A stretch of DNA of 7,802 bases from JANNSW01 sp031431235 (GTDB taxonomy: Bacteria; Pseudomonadota; Alphaproteobacteria; Rhizobiales; Hyphomicrobiaceae), in NCBI GenBank assembly GCA_031431235.1, contig JANPDA010000279.1:1-7802 (forward strand), written 5' to 3'. The stretch's first letter is position 1. Each line of letters opens with the position of its first letter. Both the position numbers and the translations under genes were made by a program. Positions 4,836 to 7,802 of the stretch are shown here, piece by piece. The notes under the pieces are model-generated. The model did no database searches. It was given only the letters and a program-made list of their open reading frames with translations, and was not told the DNA's origin.

Positions 4836-6029
4836 TCATTCCCTTTCCACGCACATGGCAATCCCCATCCCGCCGCCGATGCACAGCGTGGCGAGGCCCT
4901 TTTTCGCGTCCCTGCGCTTCATCTCGTGCAGCAGCGTGACCAGCACGCGCGCGCCCGAAGCCCCGATCGGGTGGCCGATCGCGATCGCGCCGCCATTGAC
5001 GTTGACCTTCTCCGTATCCCAGCCGAGCGCCTTGTTGACGGCGCAGGCCTGGGCGGCGAAGGCCTCGTTGGCCTCGATCAGGTCGAGGTCGCCCGCGCTC
5101 CAGCCGGCCTTCTCCAGCGCCTTCTTGGAGGCCGGGATCGGACCCGTTCCCATGATCGAGGGATCGACGCCCGCTTGCGCCCAGGAGACGATTTTGGCGA
5201 GCGGCGTCAGGCCGCGCTTTTTCGCCTCCCCCGCCGTCATCAGCACGACGGCTGCCGCGCCGTCGTTGATGCCGCTCGCGTTCGCCGCCGTCACCGTGCC
5301 GTCCTTGTCGAAGGCGGGGCGCAGCTTGGCGAGGCCTTCGAGCGTCACGCCGTCCTTGATGTACTCGTCGGTGTCGACGACCGTGTCGCCCTTGCGGCCC
5401 TTGATGGTGACGGGCGCGATCTCGGCCTTGAAGCGGCCGGACTTGCGGGCAGCCTCGGCTTTGTTCTGCGAGGCGACGGCGAACTTGTCCTGCTCCTCGC
5501 GCGTGATCTGCCACTGGCGCGCGACGTTCTCGGCGGTGGTGCCCATGTGGTAGCCGTTGAAGGCATCCCACAGCCCGTCCTTGATCATGGTGTCGATGAA
5601 CTTCAGGTCGCCCATCTTGGTGCCGTCGCGCAGGTGGGCGCAGTGGGGCGCCAAGCTCATGCTCTCCATGCCGCCGGCAATGACGCTTTTCGATGATCCG
5701 CTCGAGATCTGCTGGGCGCCGAGCGCGACCGCCCTGAGGCCCGAGCCGCAGAGCTGGTTCATGCCCCAGGCCGGCGCATCGACCGGGATGCCGGCATTGA
5801 TTGCGGCCTGCCGGGCCGGGTTCTGGCCGGAGCCGGCGCCGAGGATCTGCCCGAGGATCACCTCGGAGACGTCGCCGGGCTCGAGCTTTGCGCGATCGAG
5901 GGCCGCCATGATCGCGACCTTGCCGAGATCGTGCGCGGGCAGACTTGCGAGCGCCCCGTTGAACGATCCGACAGGTGTGCGCGCGGCTGAGGCGATGACG
6001 ATCTGGTTGTCGGTGTCCTTGGCGGCCAT
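4836..6029 (-). CDS. phaA: Acetyl-CoA C-acetyltransferase (beta-ketothiolase) PhaA
   Basis: A 397-aa biosynthetic thiolase that condenses two acetyl-CoA to acetoacetyl-CoA, the first step of PHB synthesis, in the cytosol. Seen: SAARTPVGSFNGAL (14-27); the nucleophile Cys94 in NQLCGSGLRA; GGMESMS; YHMGTTAENVA, typical of biosynthetic thiolases; NASGINDGAAAVVL; NEAFAAQ; His353 in GHPIGASGAR; and Cys383 in CIGGGMGIA. The Cys94/His353/Cys383 spacing equals that of Zoogloea PhaA (89/348/378) shifted by five, and full length matches the family. The start at 6029 has GGAG six bases upstream. It is first in the minus-strand cluster; its upstream region holds a TGC...GCA palindrome (6084-6099) that might be an operator. 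A degradative AtoB-like role is possible, but phaB as partner supports PHA synthesis. No PHA synthase is in view. Confidence 0.96.
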   Translation of the reverse strand: MAAKDTDNQIVIASAARTPVGSFNGALASLPAHDLGKVAIMAALDRAKLEPGDVSEVILGQILGAGSGQNPARQAAINAGIPVDAPAWGMNQLCGSGLRAVALGAQQISSGSSKSVIAGGMESMSLAPHCAHLRDGTKMGDLKFIDTMIKDGLWDAFNGYHMGTTAENVARQWQITREEQDKFAVASQNKAEAARKSGRFKAEIAPVTIKGRKGDTVVDTDEYIKDGVTLEGLAKLRPAFDKDGTVTAANASGINDGAAAVVLMTAGEAKKRGLTPLAKIVSWAQAGVDPSIMGTGPIPASKKALEKAGWSAGDLDLIEANEAFAAQACAVNKALGWDTEKVNVNGGAIAIGHPIGASGARVLVTLLHEMKRRDAKKGLATLCIGGGMGIAMCVERE

Positions 6030-6083
6030 GGGGGGCTCCGTTGGGGGAGGTGGGTGAGAGGATTGCGACCGACACTAAAGAGG

Positions 6084-6099
6084 TGCAGAGCGCTCCGCA
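6084..6099. promoter_or_regulatory. TGC...GCA palindrome upstream of phaA, candidate operator
   Basis: Fourteen of the 16 bases of TGCAGAGCGCTCCGCA are symmetric around GAGCGCTC. It lies about 55-70 bp upstream of the phaA start, where a regulator could act. TGC-rich dyads are the known preference of PhaR in Paracoccus-type bacteria; that this is a PhaR site is inference. No clear -35/-10 pair was found. Confidence 0.35.
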
Positions 6100-6141
6100 A
6101 TCGCCGTGCCTGCCTTCAAGTCGCAACTCGACCCTTCTGCT

Positions 6142-6251
6142 CCGTCATTCCCGCGCAGGCGGGAATCCAGACAAGCCGCTGATACCATGCGGAAAATCGA
6201 CGGGATGCCCGCCCCCGGCCTCCGCCGGGGCAGGCTGTGCGGGCATGACGG
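6142..6251. repeat. 110-bp cruciform intergenic repeat (REP/RS3-like)
   Basis: The outer arms CCGTCAT (6142-6148) and ATGACGG (6245-6251) are exact inverted repeats. Inside are three further pairings: ATTCCCGC/GCGGGAAT (6147-6154 with 6159-6166, loop GCAG), ATGCCCGC/GCGGGCAT (6205-6212 with 6239-6246), and CCCCGGC/GCCGGGG (6213-6219 with 6224-6230, loop CTCC). The ATTCCCGC...GCGGGAATCC motif is a widespread intergenic repeat in proteobacteria, similar to Neisseria RS3 (recalled, not searched). It lies between the end of the GIY-YIG gene and the phaA start. Confidence 0.65.
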
Positions 6252-6286
6252 CTCTGGGGACGAGCTTGTGACTCTGGGTAACAGGC

Positions 6287-6628
6287 TCACTCATTGCGCC
6301 GCTCGACGTCAGCCGGACCATCGAGGATCTCGCCCGAGCTTGTGTCGTAGAGATCGATCCACTCCGGATTCATCTCCTCGATGAGGCGCAGCTTCCAGAG
6401 GCGCCGCCAACCCTTCAACCGCTTCTCACGAATGATCGCCGCTTCCATCGTCTCGTGCAACTCATGGTAGACGAGGCGATGCACGCGATACCGGGTCGTG
6501 AAGCCTGGAGTGAGCCCCAGCCGATGCTGCTCCATGCGGCTCGCAAGATTGCTCGTCACGCCGACATAGGTCGTTCCATTGCGCTCGCTTGCCAGAATGT
6601 AGACGCAGGGGACCTTGCTCGGACGCAT
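6287..6628 (-). CDS. Stand-alone GIY-YIG nuclease domain protein (UPF0213/YhbQ-like)
   Basis: The 113 residues hold one GIY-YIG domain. VYI (9-11) and YVG (21-23, in TTYVGVTSNLASR) form the paired motif. Arg31 follows on the helix. EAAIIREKRLKGWRRLWKLRLIEEMNPEW (62-90) is the hallmark of the small single-domain subfamily, with Glu68 the probable metal ligand. GIY-YIG enzymes cut DNA through one Mg2+; the targets of these small proteins are largely unknown. Start at 6628 chosen because the domain begins right after it; its ribosome site is weak (GAG six bases upstream). An in-frame start at 6769 would add 47 residues of poor, non-conserved composition. The stop lies 36 bp from a 110-bp cruciform repeat, and the upstream DNA is G-quadruplex-prone. 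Key residues are intact, so an active nuclease is plausible. Confidence 0.88.
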   Translation of the reverse strand: MRPSKVPCVYILASERNGTTYVGVTSNLASRMEQHRLGLTPGFTTRYRVHRLVYHELHETMEAAIIREKRLKGWRRLWKLRLIEEMNPEWIDLYDTSSGEILDGPADVERRNE

Positions 6629-6789
6629 AGGGAGCTCGATTGGAAAGCCACCCTGAATGCTGCCGCACCGCACGCAACTTCGCAATGCCCCGCCGAGCGG
6701 ATGCTCGTCTGGGCGCCCGCCGTCCATGCGGAGCATGGTTCCGCCGTGACGCGGGCGTGACGTCTCCAAGTGAGGTTCGCGCGGCCGGC

Positions 6790-6867
6790 GGGGATGGGAG
6801 GCGGGCAGGGTCGGGGGTTAGAGTAGTGGGTCGAGGGGCGGGGTGCAATCAGGGCTGGGGGGGTGGG
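6790..6867 (+). other. G-quadruplex-prone tract
   Basis: Five G-tracts of at least three (6790-6793, 6796-6798, 6803-6805, 6808-6810, 6813-6817) are separated by loops of 2, 4, 2 and 2 bases, meeting the usual G3+N1-7 rule. A second, looser set follows (6828-6830, 6835-6838, 6840-6843, 6852-6854, 6857-6863, 6865-6867). The G-rich strand is opposite to the coding strand of the GIY-YIG gene, roughly 160-240 bp upstream of its start. Confidence 0.6.
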
Positions 6868-6913
6868 ACGGGTCGTGTGATCCGATGTCGACGGAGGGTG
6901 CCCATGGACAGTT

Positions 6914-6941
6914 GGTCGGCTTCCTGATCAGATAGCCGACC
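6914..6941. repeat. 28-bp imperfect palindrome
   Basis: GGTCGGCT (6914-6921) and AGCCGACC (6934-6941) flank the self-complementary CTGATCAG (6924-6931). Only the two-base spacers TC/AT break the symmetry (24 of 28 positions). No T-run follows on either strand, so it is not a standard terminator. It lies about 135 bp past the end of the FAD oxidoreductase gene and could be an operator or repeat. Confidence 0.4.
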
Positions 6942-7077
6942 GGGGGACGGAAGAGCCTGCTTCGACGCGAAGGGCCAAAATCCGACACGGGCGTTGCTGC
7001 AGACGTTAGGGTTGTAGTTCGGCAGCTTACCTCCTGGATAGGAGACGGTCATGAGCATCGGCGAATGGCTGCCATCA

Positions 7078-7802
7078 TCAGGTCGGCGGCGGGATGTTCT
7101 GGTTACGATGGAACAAATTTGACGGGTCATACCGGCCTTTGACTTGTTGCAGCCTCGCGAAATTGGTGCCGTATGATTGTTTAACGCGAGCGACGGACTC
7201 GTCGTCACCCATGTAGTTGCTGTAGGCGCCGTGACCGGCATGCGGTCGCAACCTCTCGTAAGTCTCCCGCGCCCAGGCGATGTTAGCCTCCGAGACCTCC
7301 TTGTCCTGCCACTGCGCGATGATAACGATGCTGTAGCCTTCGCGGCGATGCGGGAACGAGGTTGCGTCCGGAGCCCGCCGCACTGCCGCACCATGGAAAT
7401 GCTCCACGATCAACTTGCTCATCGAAGACGGACAATGCGCGAATTGGCTCTCTAGGATCGCCACCACCTCGTCGCTGAGCCGATCGACAAAGCAGGACTT
7501 CCAGTAGTTCAGGGCCAGCTTCGGGAAGCCCGCGTCCAGCATCTGGTTCAGGCCGGTATACGACAGGGGACCGATCTGATCGACGACCGGCGTCCCAAAG
7601 GCCTTGATCGGCGCGAGCGCTGCCACCGCTTCCGCCCCTGTCCCGCAATGGCAGCTCAGCAACGCGGCCAACTTCGTTCCAGAACCGTCAGCGGCGTGGG
7701 TCAGGCTGGCAATGACAGTCAGCTCGTCCCGTGGCTCGGCCGTCAGATCCCTGTAGAAGCCGAGGACGTTGCGGGCTGCCGTGAACGGATGCGCAATCAG
7801 CC
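7078..7802 (-). CDS. FAD-linked oxidoreductase, berberine-bridge type, C-terminal part (5' end beyond window)
   Basis: This is an open frame of 240 codons entering from the right edge with no start in view. The C-terminus carries the BBE-domain signature: AYSNYMGDDES, then VKQSYGTNFARLQQVKGRYDPSNLFHRNQNIPPPT, where NYMGDDE and RYDPxNLFxxNQNI are diagnostic. The upstream part (LIAHPFTAARNVLGFYRDL..., SYTGLNQMLDAGFPKLALNYWKSCF) fits the substrate-binding half of FAD_binding_4/BBE oxidases. The missing N-terminal half should bind FAD, commonly covalently. Members oxidise sugars, alcohols or alkaloid-like compounds; the substrate here is not predictable, and a signal peptide cannot be assessed. 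The stop at 7078 is followed by non-coding DNA with a dyad. Confidence 0.88.
   Translation of the reverse strand, partial: LIAHPFTAARNVLGFYRDLTAEPRDELTVIASLTHAADGSGTKLAALLSCHCGTGAEAVAALAPIKAFGTPVVDQIGPLSYTGLNQMLDAGFPKLALNYWKSCFVDRLSDEVVAILESQFAHCPSSMSKLIVEHFHGAAVRRAPDATSFPHRREGYSIVIIAQWQDKEVSEANIAWARETYERLRPHAGHGAYSNYMGDDESVARVKQSYGTNFARLQQVKGRYDPSNLFHRNQNIPPPT

Larger units (their letters stand above)
6629..7077. other. Non-coding gap with G-rich tract and dyad
   Basis: No gene is supported here. The plus strand carries a dense G-run tract at 6790-6867 and a 28-bp dyad at 6914-6941. About 6950-7000 (minus-strand reading ARVGFWPFASKQA) resembles, from memory, a dispersed rhizobial intergenic repeat that often gives spurious RVGFWP peptides. 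The open minus-strand frame through this stretch lacks a start signal and overlaps the FAD oxidoreductase, so it is not a gene. Confidence 0.45.

Noticed and set aside
4798..6126. Open frame of 442 codons on minus overlapping phaA
   Set aside because: Off-frame shadow of phaA, Arg/Gly-rich; its tail translates the array repeats (ASGEW).
6629..6769. 47-residue N-terminal extension of the GIY-YIG protein
   Set aside because: Low-quality Arg/Gly-rich sequence lacking family similarity; the domain starts right after the Met at 6628.
6849..7394. Minus-strand frame of 181 codons
   Set aside because: Overlaps the FAD oxidoreductase in another frame and ends in non-coding DNA with a repeat-like RVGFWP peptide.

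Overview
The window comes from a GC-rich alphaproteobacterium, most likely Hyphomicrobiales (Bradyrhizobium/Rhodoplanes-like). The grounds are a phaA-phaB pair with alphaproteobacterial sequence character, high GC with C/G-ending codons, and gaps filled with short palindromic repeats. The assignment rests on protein recognition only; no search was run. Nearly all recognisable genes lie on the minus strand. The exception is one small exported protein on plus.

Layout. (i) 1-1173: class-III PLP aminotransferase of the glutamate-1-semialdehyde aminomutase type, running off the left edge. (ii) 1275-1440: a REP-like inverted pair and a strong GC hairpin, with no transposase. (iii) 1472-2005: an unrecognised protein with a very basic Lys/Ala/Pro N-terminus and an amphipathic C-terminal helix. 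(iv) 2012-2461: intergenic DNA with a perfect 15-bp palindrome (possible PhaR-type operator), a second palindrome and a short coding-looking remnant. (v) 2462-2809 plus strand: small secreted Cys protein. (vi) 2853-2984: a MITE-like element whose terminal CTAG provides the stop codon of the next gene. (vii) 2981-6029 minus: the polyhydroxyalkanoate (PHA) precursor cluster in transcription order phaA - four-helix-bundle (S23/IVP) gene - phaB - hutD-like. (viii) 6030-6286: the phaA upstream region, with a TGC...GCA palindrome and a 110-bp cruciform repeat. (ix) 6287-6628: stand-alone GIY-YIG endonuclease. (x) 6629-7077: non-coding, with a G-quadruplex-prone tract and a 28-bp dyad. (xi) 7078-7802: C-terminal part of a berberine-bridge-type FAD oxidoreductase, entering from the right edge.

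How it works together. PhaA condenses two acetyl-CoA to acetoacetyl-CoA and PhaB reduces it to (R)-3-hydroxybutyryl-CoA, the monomer for PHB storage. The PHA synthase and PhaR regulator are not in the window. The most striking structure is between phaA and phaB. A four-helix-bundle gene of the 23S-rRNA intervening-sequence type lies inside two inverted arrays, each of four (G)GTGGCGA units plus GTGG. The arrays start 1-2 bp after the phaA stop and end about 30 bp before the phaB start. This looks like a discrete inserted cassette that, if co-transcribed, would place its gene in the loop of a roughly 34-bp RNA stem, as rRNA intervening sequences do. Together with the GIY-YIG gene beside a cruciform repeat, the MITE and the REP pair, it makes the PHA locus a collector of small, transposase-less cassettes.
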